Assembly: GCA_035345875.1 (NCBI GenBank)
Contig: DAORDH010000018.1
Span: forward strand, 1-64,000
Source of the DNA: UBA2033 sp035345875
GTDB lineage: Bacteria > Spirochaetota > Leptospiria > Leptospirales > Leptospiraceae
Direction: 5' to 3'
DNA length: 64,000 nt
A program made the translations under genes and the position numbers. Positions within the stretch are counted from its first letter, which is position 1; each line of letters starts with the position of its first letter. The notes under the pieces are model-generated. The model was given only the letters and a program-made list of their open reading frames with translations, had not been told where the DNA came from and did not search any database. Below are positions 36,224 through 45,140 of this stretch, piece after piece.

Positions 36224-37411
36224 ATGAATTATCCGCAATCAGAGCATTTTGAGACAAATGCAATCAGAATTCAATCCGATAAGACTCAGTATAGAGAACA
36301 TAGTGTTCCTATTTATATGACTTCTAGTTTTACCTTTGAGGATGCAGAACAAGCAAGAGCTTTATTCGCCGATGAAATGAAAGGAAATATATATACTCGA
36401 TTTTCGAATCCCAATAATTCTGAGTTTATTGAAAAGGTTGCTTATTTAGAAGGGGCAGAGGATGGAATTGCAACTGCTTCTGGGATGTCGGCAGTTTATA
36501 CAAGCCTTGCTGGGCTTTTAAAATCTGGTGATCATATCCTTGTTTCTAGATCTGTTTTTGGTTCTACACATCAAATCCTGACACAAATATTTCCTCGATT
36601 TGGAATTGAATCTACCTATGTGGATATTAATAAACCAGAGACTTGGGAAGAAAATATCCAGAAGAATACTAAAATGATTTTTGTAGAGACACCTTCCAAT
36701 CCTGCATTGGATTTAATTGATTTAGAGTGGCTCGGAAAACTTTGTAAAAAATACAATTTAATTTTAAATGTAGACAATTGTTTCTCCACACCTTATATTC
36801 AAAAACCAATCGAGTATGGTGCAGACCTTGTGATCCATTCTGGAACCAAGTATATGGATGGACAGGGTAGAGTAATTGGTGGAGTCATAGTAGGAAAAAA
36901 AGAACTGATTCAGGATATACGTTTTTTTGCAAGACATACAGGACCTTCTTTATCACCAATGAATGCTTGGGTTTTATCTAAGAGCTTAGAAACACTTGCG
37001 ATTAGAATGGAGCGTCATTCGTATAACGCATTTAAATTAGCAGAATTCTTGGAAACAGAAAAAGATGTGAAAAGGGTAATCTATCCTTTCCTACCTTCTC
37101 ACCCTCAATTCAATCTTGCGAAAAAGCAAATGAAATTAGGTGGTGGAATAGTTACTTTTCTATTAGAGGGTGGAATTGAGCGGGGTCGGAAATTCCTGAA
37201 TTCGTTAGAACTATTTTCTCATACTGCCAATCTGGGGGATACTAGAACGATTGCTACCCATCCTGCATCCACAACTCACTCAAAACTTTCGGACGAAGAA
37301 AGAGCATCCGTGGGAATAGATGCTGGATTAATTCGAATCTCAGTTGGTTTAGAACATATTGAAGATATAATAAAAGAAATTAAAAATGCTCTTGTAGAAT
37401 CTAAAAAATAA
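36224..37411 (+). CDS. metZ: O-succinylhomoserine sulfhydrylase-type PLP enzyme
   Basis: 395 aa of the Cys/Met-metabolism PLP family. The cofactor Lys is K209 in HSGTKYMDGQGRVIGG, and D184 in LNVDNCFSTPYIQ holds the pyridine ring. MSAVYTSLAGLL and MNAWVLSKSLETLAIRMERH are family motifs. The PLP-site context DGQGR with RMERHS fits the MetZ branch, which makes homocysteine from O-succinylhomoserine and sulfide, but cystathionine gamma-synthase or O-acetylhomoserine substrates cannot be excluded. GAGAGG precedes the ATG, overlapping the OsmC end. Confidence 0.9.
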   Translation: MNYPQSEHFETNAIRIQSDKTQYREHSVPIYMTSSFTFEDAEQARALFADEMKGNIYTRFSNPNNSEFIEKVAYLEGAEDGIATASGMSAVYTSLAGLLKSGDHILVSRSVFGSTHQILTQIFPRFGIESTYVDINKPETWEENIQKNTKMIFVETPSNPALDLIDLEWLGKLCKKYNLILNVDNCFSTPYIQKPIEYGADLVIHSGTKYMDGQGRVIGGVIVGKKELIQDIRFFARHTGPSLSPMNAWVLSKSLETLAIRMERHSYNAFKLAEFLETEKDVKRVIYPFLPSHPQFNLAKKQMKLGGGIVTFLLEGGIERGRKFLNSLELFSHTANLGDTRTIATHPASTTHSKLSDEERASVGIDAGLIRISVGLEHIEDIIKEIKNALVESKK

Positions 37412-37415
37412 GAGT

Positions 37416-37946
37416 TTATTCTAACCGAATAAAGTTTTCTTTATTTAAATAATTATCTTTATATTTCTGATAATTGTTTGCAGTTCGAGTAATGATTTCT
37501 CTTTCTTTCTCATTTATATCTCTAATGATTTTTGCAGGTGAACCCATTACAAGAACTCCTGGCGGTATTTTTTTTCCAGGAGTTACTAGGGAACCTGCAC
37601 CTACAAATGCATATTCGCCTAATTCTACATCATCCATAATAGTAGCTCCCATTCCGACAAAAGAGAAATCTTTGAGAGTGGCTCCATGAATTGTCACTCT
37701 ATGACCAAGAGAAACGTTATTTCCTATATTAACTGGATAAACATCTCTTGCAACGTGAATTAAAGACATATCCTGTATATTGCAATTGTCTCCAATTCGT
37801 ATATAGTTTACATCGCCTCGAATTAATGTTTGAAACCAAATCGATGTATTTTCCCCAATTTTTACATCTCCAATAATTTCTGCACTTGGAGCAATAAATG
37901 CGGATGCAGCAATCGTAGGAGTAATTCCATTGAATTTATATATCAT
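37416..37946 (-). CDS. Gamma-carbonic anhydrase-like hexapeptide protein
   Basis: 176 aa left-handed beta-helix with hexapeptide repeats (IGDVKIGENTSIWFQTLIRG, IGDNCNIQDMSLIHV). The three His metal ligands of the family are present: H64 (SLIHVARD), H82 and H87 (GHRVTIHGA). The C-terminus has GVLVMGSPAKIIRDI, the YrdA/PaaY type. It would bind Zn or Fe as a trimer in the cytosol; many members have weak or no carbonic anhydrase activity, so the reaction is unproven. It is convergent with metZ, 4 bases apart. Confidence 0.9.
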   Translation of the reverse strand: MIYKFNGITPTIAASAFIAPSAEIIGDVKIGENTSIWFQTLIRGDVNYIRIGDNCNIQDMSLIHVARDVYPVNIGNNVSLGHRVTIHGATLKDFSFVGMGATIMDDVELGEYAFVGAGSLVTPGKKIPPGVLVMGSPAKIIRDINEKEREIITRTANNYQKYKDNYLNKENFIRLE

Positions 37947-38300
37947 ATTAAACCTTAAAAGCAGGATTGATGATTCATTAAAATTTGTAAATTCTAATCT
38001 ATTTGAAAAGAAAGGAGTAAATTTGGAGAATAAAAATGAGCGATCGAAAAAAGGTAGCTAGAATCAGAATGAATATCTTTTGATCTACATTTTCCGCGAA
38101 ACGGATTTATATTCAGAAATAACTGATTCGATAGAAAGCTGATAGCATTGTTATAAAATGTTTCATTTGAAATTATTAAAGATGGCAATTCATTGGTATA
38201 AGAATAAAGAAGAGCGCATTACTCTAGATTTGTTATTGGGGAAATTTCAGTTTTTTTTATCTTGCTGATTTCAAAAAGAATTTCTTATTGGTTTATCTAG
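37947..38300. other. Gene-free gap between divergent genes
   Basis: About 350 bp with no convincing open frame. It should hold the promoters of the carbonic anhydrase-like gene (minus) and of the signal-peptidase-like gene (plus). I see no palindromic operator or clear promoter. Confidence 0.45.
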
Positions 38301-38849
38301 ATGCACAATTACAAATCGAAATCGAATCTTTCTGATCCAGTTGAATTTTTTAAAAAATTAGGAATACGAGTAACTATTTCAGTGCTTATAGCATTCCTGA
38401 TTGCTTATTTAATCAAATTTGTTTTCTTTTTTCCATTTACTGTTCAAAATGATTTTATGGCTCCTGAAATAAAAAAGGACAAAACAATTTATCTAACTCA
38501 TTTATTTCAAAAGGATAAAATACTAATCGGAGATATCGTTTTAGTTCGAATCAATGAAAACCAAGTTTTACTCGGGAGAGTCATGGGTAGGAAAGGAGAC
38601 CGTATTTCCATTAAAAATAAAAAACTATATCGAAATGGGAACTTTATACAAGAGAGTTCTGATAAAATACAGTTCACTGATAAACGTTCCCCGTTCGCAA
38701 GCTCCTTTTCTAAAAGGGATAATCTAGATGAAGTTCTAGTAAAAGATAAAACTTATTTTCTACTCGTAGACAATCGGGATGATGGGATAGACTCAAGGCA
38801 AATAGGGCTCATCTCACAAGATTCAATTATTGGAAAACTCTTATTTTAG
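38301..38849 (+). CDS. Signal peptidase I homologue lacking the catalytic Ser and Lys
   Basis: 182 aa. One N-terminal membrane segment (about 24-45) is followed by an S26 fold: VQNDFMAPEI at the usual SGSMxPTL site, LGRVMGRKGDRISIKNKKL at the KRVIGLPGD site, and VDNRDDGIDSRQIGLISQDS at the GDNRDNSxDSR site. The nucleophile Ser position is F52 and the general-base Lys position is G92, so it should not cleave as a peptidase. The other boxes are well kept, which speaks against simple decay. It may bind signal peptides or regulate a true LepB. It precedes DUF4254 and a glycosyltransferase gene by 141 bp on the same strand. Confidence 0.85.
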   Translation: MHNYKSKSNLSDPVEFFKKLGIRVTISVLIAFLIAYLIKFVFFFPFTVQNDFMAPEIKKDKTIYLTHLFQKDKILIGDIVLVRINENQVLLGRVMGRKGDRISIKNKKLYRNGNFIQESSDKIQFTDKRSPFASSFSKRDNLDEVLVKDKTYFLLVDNRDDGIDSRQIGLISQDSIIGKLLF

Positions 38850-38990
38850 AACTTGCATTTATTTAATCCTACAAAAAAATATAATTAAATCGTTATTAGA
38901 TTTGTAAAGAAAAAGAAACTAAATTTGTTTTGTATTTATCGTTATTTAATTTCTCTGATTACGATTTATCTTTATTAAAAGGCATTTAGC

Positions 38991-39596
38991 ATGAACTTTG
39001 TACCAGAAGATGTATTATCTGTTTTTCAAAAGTCGATTGAGGATTGGCATTTAAAATTAGCACCATCCGAAAATCCATATAACAAGGATTCAATGAATCA
39101 TATTTTATATGCAAAGAATCAAATTGATACGATTCAGTGGCACGTAGAAGACGAGATTCGCAGAGTGGATATTCCTGATTCAGAGATTGCAACTTTAAAG
39201 AGAAGGATCGATGCACTGAATCAAGAGAGAACTAACTTAGTTGAAGTACTAGACGACTATTTTCTAAATCTATATAAAAATGTAACTGTTCAATCAGGTG
39301 CTAGAATGAATTCAGAAACGCCAGCATGGTTGATTGATCGTATGAGTATATTAGAGTTAAAAATCTATCATATGCGAGAACAAACAGAGAGAAAAGATGC
39401 GAGCGAAAGTCACATCAATCAATGCAAAAATAAATTAGCCATCTTATTAGAACAAAGAAAAGATTTATCTACCTGTTTATTAGAACTTTTAGATGATTTA
39501 AAAAAAGGTGTCAAGTTTATGAAAGTCTATCGACAAATGAAAATGTATAACGATAAAGACTTAAACCCTGCACTTTACGCGAACGAAAAAAAATAA
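38991..39596 (+). CDS. DUF4254 family protein
   Basis: 201 aa, helical. The DUF4254 pattern is visible: WHLKLAPSENPYNK, NHILYAKNQIDTIQWHVEDE, RRVDIPDSEIATLKRRIDAL and the Arg in RMSILELKIYHMREQTERKD. The family is often encoded next to heptosyltransferase-like genes, as here, where its stop codon directly abuts the start of the GT9 gene. Its role is unknown. Coiled-coil-like segments suggest it acts as a partner of the glycosyltransferase in glycolipid assembly, which is only an inference. Confidence 0.85.
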   Translation: MNFVPEDVLSVFQKSIEDWHLKLAPSENPYNKDSMNHILYAKNQIDTIQWHVEDEIRRVDIPDSEIATLKRRIDALNQERTNLVEVLDDYFLNLYKNVTVQSGARMNSETPAWLIDRMSILELKIYHMREQTERKDASESHINQCKNKLAILLEQRKDLSTCLLELLDDLKKGVKFMKVYRQMKMYNDKDLNPALYANEKK

Positions 39597-40652
39597 ATGA
39601 ACTTATTAGTAATGAGATTTTCTGCGATGGGGGATGTTGCACTTCTCGCACCCGCATTAATTGCTATATCGGCTAACTATCCGAATGTGCAGATAACCCT
39701 TGTTACCCGAGGCAACTTTGTTCCTTTTTTTTATAATATGCCAAATGTAAATGTAATTGGTATGAATTTAAAAAAATACAAAGGTTTGTTTGGTATATGG
39801 AAGTTTTATAAAGAATTGGAAAAACTAGGTCCTTATGATAAAATTATAGATTTACACTCTAGTTTAAGAAGTCATGCCTTTGCACTCATCTATCGATTTA
39901 GAGGAATTCCGACATTTCGAATTAATAAAGGTAGAAAAGAGAAAAAGGAACAAATTCGCAAGAAGAATAAGATCTTAAAAAACCTACCACATACAGTGGA
40001 TCGATATTTAAAGGTGTTTGAGCGAGCAGGTTTTCCAGCTGTCACAAGAAGAGGTCCTTGGATCAATGTAGATCCTGATTCTAAAGTTTTTGCACAAGAT
40101 TTTTTTAAGAGAATGGGTTTAAAGAAAAAAGAAACCCTTTGGGTTGGTTTTGCGCCTTTCGCTGGTCATGCATTAAAAGAATGGCCAATGTATAAATCGA
40201 TCAATTTAGTTAGATTGATACAAACTGAATTCAATGCTTGTATATTTTTATTTGGTTCTAATGAAGAGCGAAAAAAATTAAAAGTGATTCAGGGAGATTT
40301 AGAAAATTGCTTCATTGTCTCAGGAGAAAAAATGGGAATTCGTGGAGAGCTTGGGATTATGGAGAAGTTAGATCTTATGGTTGGCATGGATTCATCCAAT
40401 ATTCATTTGATGGCTCTTCTTAAAAAACCAGTCATAGGGATCTATGGAACAACGCATCCTTTTTCCGGATTTGCTCCCTATGGACAAGAAGATTCTGGGG
40501 TTCTACAAATTGAAAATCTTCCATGCAGACCTTGTAGTATCTATGGAAACACTACTTGCTATCGAAAGGACTTTGCCTGTATGGAGATGATCGATCCCGC
40601 AGATGTAATCAAACGAATCCGATTTATTTTAAATGTAAATACTTTGTGGTAA
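39597..40652 (+). CDS. GT9 (heptosyltransferase-type) glycosyltransferase
   Basis: 351 aa with the two-domain GT9 pattern. The N-terminus is MRFSAMGDVALLAPAL, the second domain starts WVGFAPFAGHALKEWP, and the nucleotide-sugar site is MDSSNIHLMALLKKPVIGIY followed by GTTHPFSGFAP. CRPCSIYGNTTC is a Cys-rich segment usual near the C-terminus of the group. It probably acts at the inner-membrane face in lipopolysaccharide core or other glycan synthesis; the donor sugar is uncertain. It starts directly after the DUF4254 stop. Confidence 0.88.
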   Translation: MNLLVMRFSAMGDVALLAPALIAISANYPNVQITLVTRGNFVPFFYNMPNVNVIGMNLKKYKGLFGIWKFYKELEKLGPYDKIIDLHSSLRSHAFALIYRFRGIPTFRINKGRKEKKEQIRKKNKILKNLPHTVDRYLKVFERAGFPAVTRRGPWINVDPDSKVFAQDFFKRMGLKKKETLWVGFAPFAGHALKEWPMYKSINLVRLIQTEFNACIFLFGSNEERKKLKVIQGDLENCFIVSGEKMGIRGELGIMEKLDLMVGMDSSNIHLMALLKKPVIGIYGTTHPFSGFAPYGQEDSGVLQIENLPCRPCSIYGNTTCYRKDFACMEMIDPADVIKRIRFILNVNTLW

Positions 40653-40898
40653 CGATTCATCCAAATCATGAAAGCCAATTCTTTCAGTTGTAAGAAAGAA
40701 AAAAGATTGCAAGAGATGGTCAGTGAGAATGCGTTGGTCGCTAAAGCTGGCAGGGATGGAAACAGCAAATACAGATAAAAGATTCGATACCCGATACTTG
40801 TTGTTGAGAGATGTTGATTAAATCATTTTCTTCTTTTGGTATAGAGACTGTGAGCAAGATTTTTAAATCTAACTCACTTTGCTCTATAAACAAAAAGA

Positions 40899-42170
40899 TT
40901 ACATAAAAAGATTTAAGAGATGGTCTTTCTTTTCTTTGTCTTTATGCAGAATAATAACTCTTTCGTAAACATCTTCCATCTTTAGAACACATCCATTTAG
41001 TTCATGTTCGGATGCAATCTTGATCGAATTTTCAGAGAATTTTTTATATTTTTCTTTATCAGTAAGAATTTCTACACATCTATCTGCAATTTCCACTACA
41101 TTAAATGGCTCCGCGCAATATCCATTCTTTTCATCTTTAATTAATTCAGGAATTGCAAAGGATTTAACACCGACAGCCGGTAGACCACAGGCAATCGATT
41201 CTAAAATTACAAGACCTTGTGTTTCCATTGTAGAAGCAGTTAAGAATAAATCATATTGTGGATAGACTTCATGTAATTTTGAATTATCAATAAAACCTGC
41301 AAAGATAATTTTATCCTCTAACTTCATTTTTTCAGCTTGATGTTTGAGTGTTGCAATAGCGGGTCCATCACCTATGATAGTGAGTGTAGCTGTTGGTAGT
41401 TTCTCTAGAATAATTTTAAATGAATTTATGATTACATCACAATTTTTTTCATAAGAAATTCTTCCTACATGAAGCAAACGAGGATTTGCCGGTAGTTCTT
41501 TCACTGTTCCTTTAAATCTGGATAAGTCCATTCCATTTGAAACTACAGTGATCGGTTTTTGAATTTCGTATTCGAGTAATTGTTCTCTTAATAAATTTGA
41601 TGGAGATATGATAAGATCGCATCTATCGTATAGATTGTTACAAAGCTTTAAGATGATTTTTTTTCTAATATTAAAATTATCCCATTTTTGAACCTTAATG
41701 AGATCTTTTAATTTGAGCTCTTTATCAAAGCGGTTGATTTTCATAAATAACTTATCTAGTTTTAAAAGTCGATATAAAGACACATATGTATTTTGCTCTG
41801 CCATGAGAGTGTGGTAGGTTCCAATTGTAGGAATTCCATATTTTTCTGCTGCACTAATCGCATATTGTCCAAGTAATCCAGGAGTATGTATGTGAATAAG
41901 ATCTGGTTTAAAGTCTTTAATTAATCGTTTAATTTTATCTGGATTTGGTAGAACAACTTTAATATCTGGATAACTTGGAAGATAACCACATGTAAATCGC
42001 TCTACTACAATTTTATCATTTACTCTGGAAAAATCTCCATCTCCATATTTAGGGCAAGCTATCAAAAACTCATGCCCTCTATCTGATAATAGTTCAGAAA
42101 AATTTTTTATAGATAAAGCAACTCCATCTACTTTAGGTAGAAAAGTGTCAGAAAAATACATTACTCGCAT
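40899..42170 (-). CDS. GT4-type glycosyltransferase, possibly glycolipid-forming
   Basis: 423 aa. The N-domain starts MYFSDTFLPKVDGVALSI and has LIHIHTPGLLGQYAISAA and IGTYHTLM. The C-domain starts LLHVGRISYEKNCDVIINSF and has the donor site ASTMETQGLVILESIACGLP, including E-x7-E. The DTFLPKVDGVA start and TYHT box resemble diacylglycerol glucosyl/mannosyl-transferases (PimB or alglucosyl-DAG type), so a membrane glycolipid is a fair guess. It is convergent with the GT9 gene and lies 63 bp after the OmpL47-type gene. Confidence 0.86.
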   Translation of the reverse strand: MRVMYFSDTFLPKVDGVALSIKNFSELLSDRGHEFLIACPKYGDGDFSRVNDKIVVERFTCGYLPSYPDIKVVLPNPDKIKRLIKDFKPDLIHIHTPGLLGQYAISAAEKYGIPTIGTYHTLMAEQNTYVSLYRLLKLDKLFMKINRFDKELKLKDLIKVQKWDNFNIRKKIILKLCNNLYDRCDLIISPSNLLREQLLEYEIQKPITVVSNGMDLSRFKGTVKELPANPRLLHVGRISYEKNCDVIINSFKIILEKLPTATLTIIGDGPAIATLKHQAEKMKLEDKIIFAGFIDNSKLHEVYPQYDLFLTASTMETQGLVILESIACGLPAVGVKSFAIPELIKDEKNGYCAEPFNVVEIADRCVEILTDKEKYKKFSENSIKIASEHELNGCVLKMEDVYERVIILHKDKEKKDHLLNLFM

Positions 42171-42233
42171 CGAATTAGGCTCCTTAGTTACTGGTCATTT
42201 TTTAATTTTATAATTTCATTCACAATCAAAAAC

Positions 42234-43367
42234 TTATTTTACAGGTTTCTTTTTTTGTATTTCCGAAATTTTGATTCTTTCATATTGAATTGGAGATTTA
42301 TTTCCTGCATTGTCAATTGCATAGATTTTTAGTTCATATTCTCCAACTTCTGAAATGGTAAAGGGTTCAGAATAGACTTCAAAAGGACCATTATTGATAG
42401 AATAGAAAATGCCTTGAATTCCTGAACAGGTATCCTTTGCTTGAATCTGGGTAATATACGATAGGCGGCCCTCTGTATTTTTCTTGGGGAATATATCTGA
42501 AGAAACTTCTGGAGTTTTTATATCATGTCTAAAGAACTTGCTGTATGTCTTTGTGTTACCAATTCTATCCGTTGCAACGATAAATAGTTCCACAGTTCTA
42601 TCTGAAAATTTTTCCGGAATCGAAATACTTTCTTTTTCATTCCAATCTATTTCAATGGATTCATTCGCTGTTCGTAAAAAAACATTTGCAGATTGAATTC
42701 CAGACAGAGCATCTTGAATGCTAAGATTTATCTTAGAGTTTTTATTTGTATAGAGAAATTTTTCAGAATCTTGGAATGTATCTGATATAGAAAATTCAGC
42801 TAATGGACCTTCTGTATCTAAAATATACTCGACTGCTTTCATTCTTTCTCTGTTGCCAAGTAAATCAATAGAATAATATTGAATTGTATTTTTACCTTCT
42901 TTTTGTAATTGAATTCCACCCTGGTAATTGAGCCATTTGCCATCGTTGATTTTATAGTAGGTAACAAACCCTTTCGACTTATTATCAGATGAATCTAATT
43001 GAATTAAATGATTAGCTGTGAGATAATTTGATAAATCAGAATGTAAGGCATTCGGTTTTCTTTTTTCCATGATTCTAGATTCAATTTCGAAAATATCAGA
43101 AGGCTTACCTTTATTTCCCAAATCGTCGATAGCTGCTATTCTTCCATATTTATATCTTGCATTTGGTTCTATCTTTACGGAAGTTTCTTTTGTTTTTTCA
43201 GTGTAAAGAATACTAAAAAATTTTACTGAATCTGAAATTTGAATTTGATATTCCTTTGCCTTGGGAATTTTTTCCCACTCAATGTATATATATCTACTTT
43301 CTTCTTGAGCAAAGATTGAAAAAGAAAGGAATAGAATAAAGTAAAAAAGCAATTTTATTTTTCTCAT
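42234..43367 (-). CDS. OmpL47-type surface protein
   Basis: 377 aa with a signal peptide (MRKIKLLFYFILFLSFSIFA). A first fibronectin-type-like beta domain (YIEWEKIPKAKEYQIQISD) is followed by three OmpL47-like units: TYYKINDGKWLNYQGGIQL with IQYYSIDLLGN, then a middle unit ending VATDRIGNTKTYSKFFRHD, then FYSINNGPFEVYSEPFTI with LKIYAIDNAGNKS. Leptospiral OmpL47 is reported as an extracellular-matrix-binding outer-membrane protein, but this is a shorter relative and binding is not shown. It probably shares a transcript with the GT4 gene downstream. Confidence 0.82.
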   Translation of the reverse strand: MRKIKLLFYFILFLSFSIFAQEESRYIYIEWEKIPKAKEYQIQISDSVKFFSILYTEKTKETSVKIEPNARYKYGRIAAIDDLGNKGKPSDIFEIESRIMEKRKPNALHSDLSNYLTANHLIQLDSSDNKSKGFVTYYKINDGKWLNYQGGIQLQKEGKNTIQYYSIDLLGNRERMKAVEYILDTEGPLAEFSISDTFQDSEKFLYTNKNSKINLSIQDALSGIQSANVFLRTANESIEIDWNEKESISIPEKFSDRTVELFIVATDRIGNTKTYSKFFRHDIKTPEVSSDIFPKKNTEGRLSYITQIQAKDTCSGIQGIFYSINNGPFEVYSEPFTISEVGEYELKIYAIDNAGNKSPIQYERIKISEIQKKKPVK

Positions 43368-43507
43368 TTAAAATTTCTTCCTATAAATATTTAGAACATT
43401 CATGACAGAATGTTTTTTTTTAAGATTTCGTATAGCAAAAATTTAATTTATAGATTCTGGTTTGAATGCGTTTTTTAGTGAAGAATTGAGTGGGGGAGTG
43501 GGGGGTA

Positions 43508-43542
43508 ATAAAGGTAAGCCGCAAGAGGCGACTTACCTTTAT
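43508..43542 (-). terminator. Terminator-like hairpin after the LuxR-type regulator
   Basis: An 11-bp perfect stem (ATAAAGGTAAG with CTTACCTTTAT) encloses a 13-base loop, 5 bases past the regulator's stop codon. A run of C follows on the minus strand, not a T-run, so it may be a weak terminator or transcript stabiliser. Confidence 0.55.
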
Positions 43543-43547
43543 GTGAT

Positions 43548-44231
43548 TTAGATTAGATTGTGCTCAATTGCAATTTTTGTGATTTCTGCATTTGAACTTA
43601 CATTCATTTTTGTTTTTATATTTTTCTTATGGAAGTCAATGGTAAATTCTTGTACGTTTAGCTCTCTTGCGATTTCTTTATTTTTAAAACCTCTAGCTAC
43701 AAAAGACATTACTTTTTTCTCTTGTGGTGTTAGAACATCTATTAGTTTATTTGGGCTGAGAGATTGAACATACTCACTGTTGATGATATCTTGAATCACA
43801 TAGGAGAAGAAACGTTTTCCTGCTTCGACAGCATTTACAGCATCTGTTATTACTTGTGCAGGTTCACTTTTAGAAACGATTGCATCGATATCTTCTTTAA
43901 TGATTTTTTTGATAGAGAAATGATCATCCATTGAGGTGAGAACTAGGATTTTCATCTTTTTGTTTAATTTTTTGTAAATTGGGATTGCTGAGAAGAAGTT
44001 AAAAGATGGCATATATACATCAAGACATAGTAAATCGCATGGTGTTTCTTTTAAAAGGCTGAATAGTTCTTCTCCATTTCCAGCTTCTCCAACTATTTTA
44101 ATATTTGGCATTTTTTGGAAAATAACAGCCATTACTCTTCGAATGAGTTCGTGATCATCTGCAATGATTACTCTCATAGTTTTTGTTTCTAAGGTTTTAA
44201 CGCTCATAAAAGTTTGTAAGTGCAATAGCAC
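43548..44231 (-). CDS. NarL/LuxR-type response regulator
   Basis: 227 aa. The receiver domain has RVIIADDHELIRRV, phospho-acceptor Asp in LLCLDVYMPSF, and Lys in DAIVSKSEPAQ. The LuxR helix-turn-helix output has LTPQEKKVMSFVARGFKNKE and IARELNVQEFTIDFHKKNIK. The first possible start is GTG at 44229-44231, with AGGAG 4 bases upstream. ATG at 44205 and at 44175 are alternatives; the receiver begins at residue 19, so a later start is possible. A small inverted repeat (AAGTGC-AATA-GCACTT, near 44218-44233) overlaps the GTG start region. No partner kinase is adjacent. Confidence 0.9.
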   Translation of the reverse strand: MLLHLQTFMSVKTLETKTMRVIIADDHELIRRVMAVIFQKMPNIKIVGEAGNGEELFSLLKETPCDLLCLDVYMPSFNFFSAIPIYKKLNKKMKILVLTSMDDHFSIKKIIKEDIDAIVSKSEPAQVITDAVNAVEAGKRFFSYVIQDIINSEYVQSLSPNKLIDVLTPQEKKVMSFVARGFKNKEIARELNVQEFTIDFHKKNIKTKMNVSSNAEITKIAIEHNLI

Positions 44232-44891
44232 TTATCTCCTGTAAATTTTTTTAGACCTATTATAAATATCTGTACACCTTAATTTTTCGTAAACCCTTTT
44301 ATTCAAAAAAACTCTATTTTTCAAATTTTATTTACTAGGTCAATGTCCATATTACTATAGTATAATCCTATGAATTATATAAGAATGTGTCCAAATTTAA
44401 TAATTAACTGCTATCAGAAAAGAAAAAATGTTTTTATTGAGTTGGAGTTTTTTTTAAAACAATTGCTAGTGTTTTTAAAATAAAGACACTTAAATGAGTT
44501 AAGAAAGTTTAATTAAAACCTTCAGGGAAATAGAGGGAATGAATGAAAATACTATTCCGAATGATTTCTGAAAGCAATCCTAATGCTAAACATGTGAAAA
44601 TAGAATTCTTGGCTAAACCAATTTTTTGAGTTTGAGCTGATTGAAGTTCAGGTGAAGAAAAAATGTATCGGTAGATTCTTGGAAACTTATTTTTGAAATC
44701 AAAACACATTCATCCACCAATCGGTTTTTATGAAAAGCTCTATCCGAATAGAATCCTAGAGTAGGATAGGCAATGAAATGTGCATATAGAAAAAATATAA
44801 CGAATTTTTTTATTTGTTTTTCTGAATCCTATTGACTACAATTTATAGGATTAATGTATAGTATTTTTAAATTTATTTAAGGAAATTTTAA
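44232..44891. other. Gene-free gap before the oxidase operon
   Basis: No convincing gene. A 66-codon minus-strand frame (44509-44709) has no ribosome site and no family match. The gap should carry the regulator's promoter on one side and the oxidase operon promoter on the other; AAGGAAA at 44879-44885 is the ribosome site of the next gene. Confidence 0.45.
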
Positions 44892-45050
44892 ATGAGTGAC
44901 AATCACAATCCACAAGGCTATTGGACCTTTTTGGTTATCTTATCACTAAATATACTCTTTTTTGTATATATCTCTTTTATTCATCCAGGTGTAGAACCTG
45001 TTGATAAAATTAAAGCTTCCAATTCAGTAAAACAGGAAGAGAAAAAGTAA
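44892..45050 (+). CDS. 52-aa single-pass membrane protein of the oxidase operon
   Basis: The frame reads MSDNHNPQGYWTFLVILSLN and has one membrane helix (about 11-31: YWTFLVILSLNILFFVYISF), then a short polar tail (HPGVEPVDKIKA, ending KQEEKK). AAGGA stands 7-8 bases before the ATG. It begins the caa3 oxidase cluster, about 90 bp before SCO. Its size and topology recall small accessory subunits of heme-copper oxidases (IIa/IV-like), but no motif proves this. Confidence 0.7.
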   Translation: MSDNHNPQGYWTFLVILSLNILFFVYISFIHPGVEPVDKIKASNSVKQEEKK

Positions 45051-45140
45051 AATTCTCTTTCTATCTATCTTAAGTTATTTTTGATCTATGGTGGATACAA
45101 GACTCGAATATATATGTCTAGATTTAATGGGAAACAGTTT

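Noticed and set aside
40668..40762. A short frame after the GT9 gene with a protein-like sound (KKEKRLQEMVSENALVAKAG)
   Set aside because: Only about 31 codons, no clear ribosome site and no partner; too short to support.
44509..44709. A 66-codon minus-strand frame in the gap before the oxidase operon
   Set aside because: No ribosome site and no recognisable motif or family; likely chance in A+T-rich DNA.
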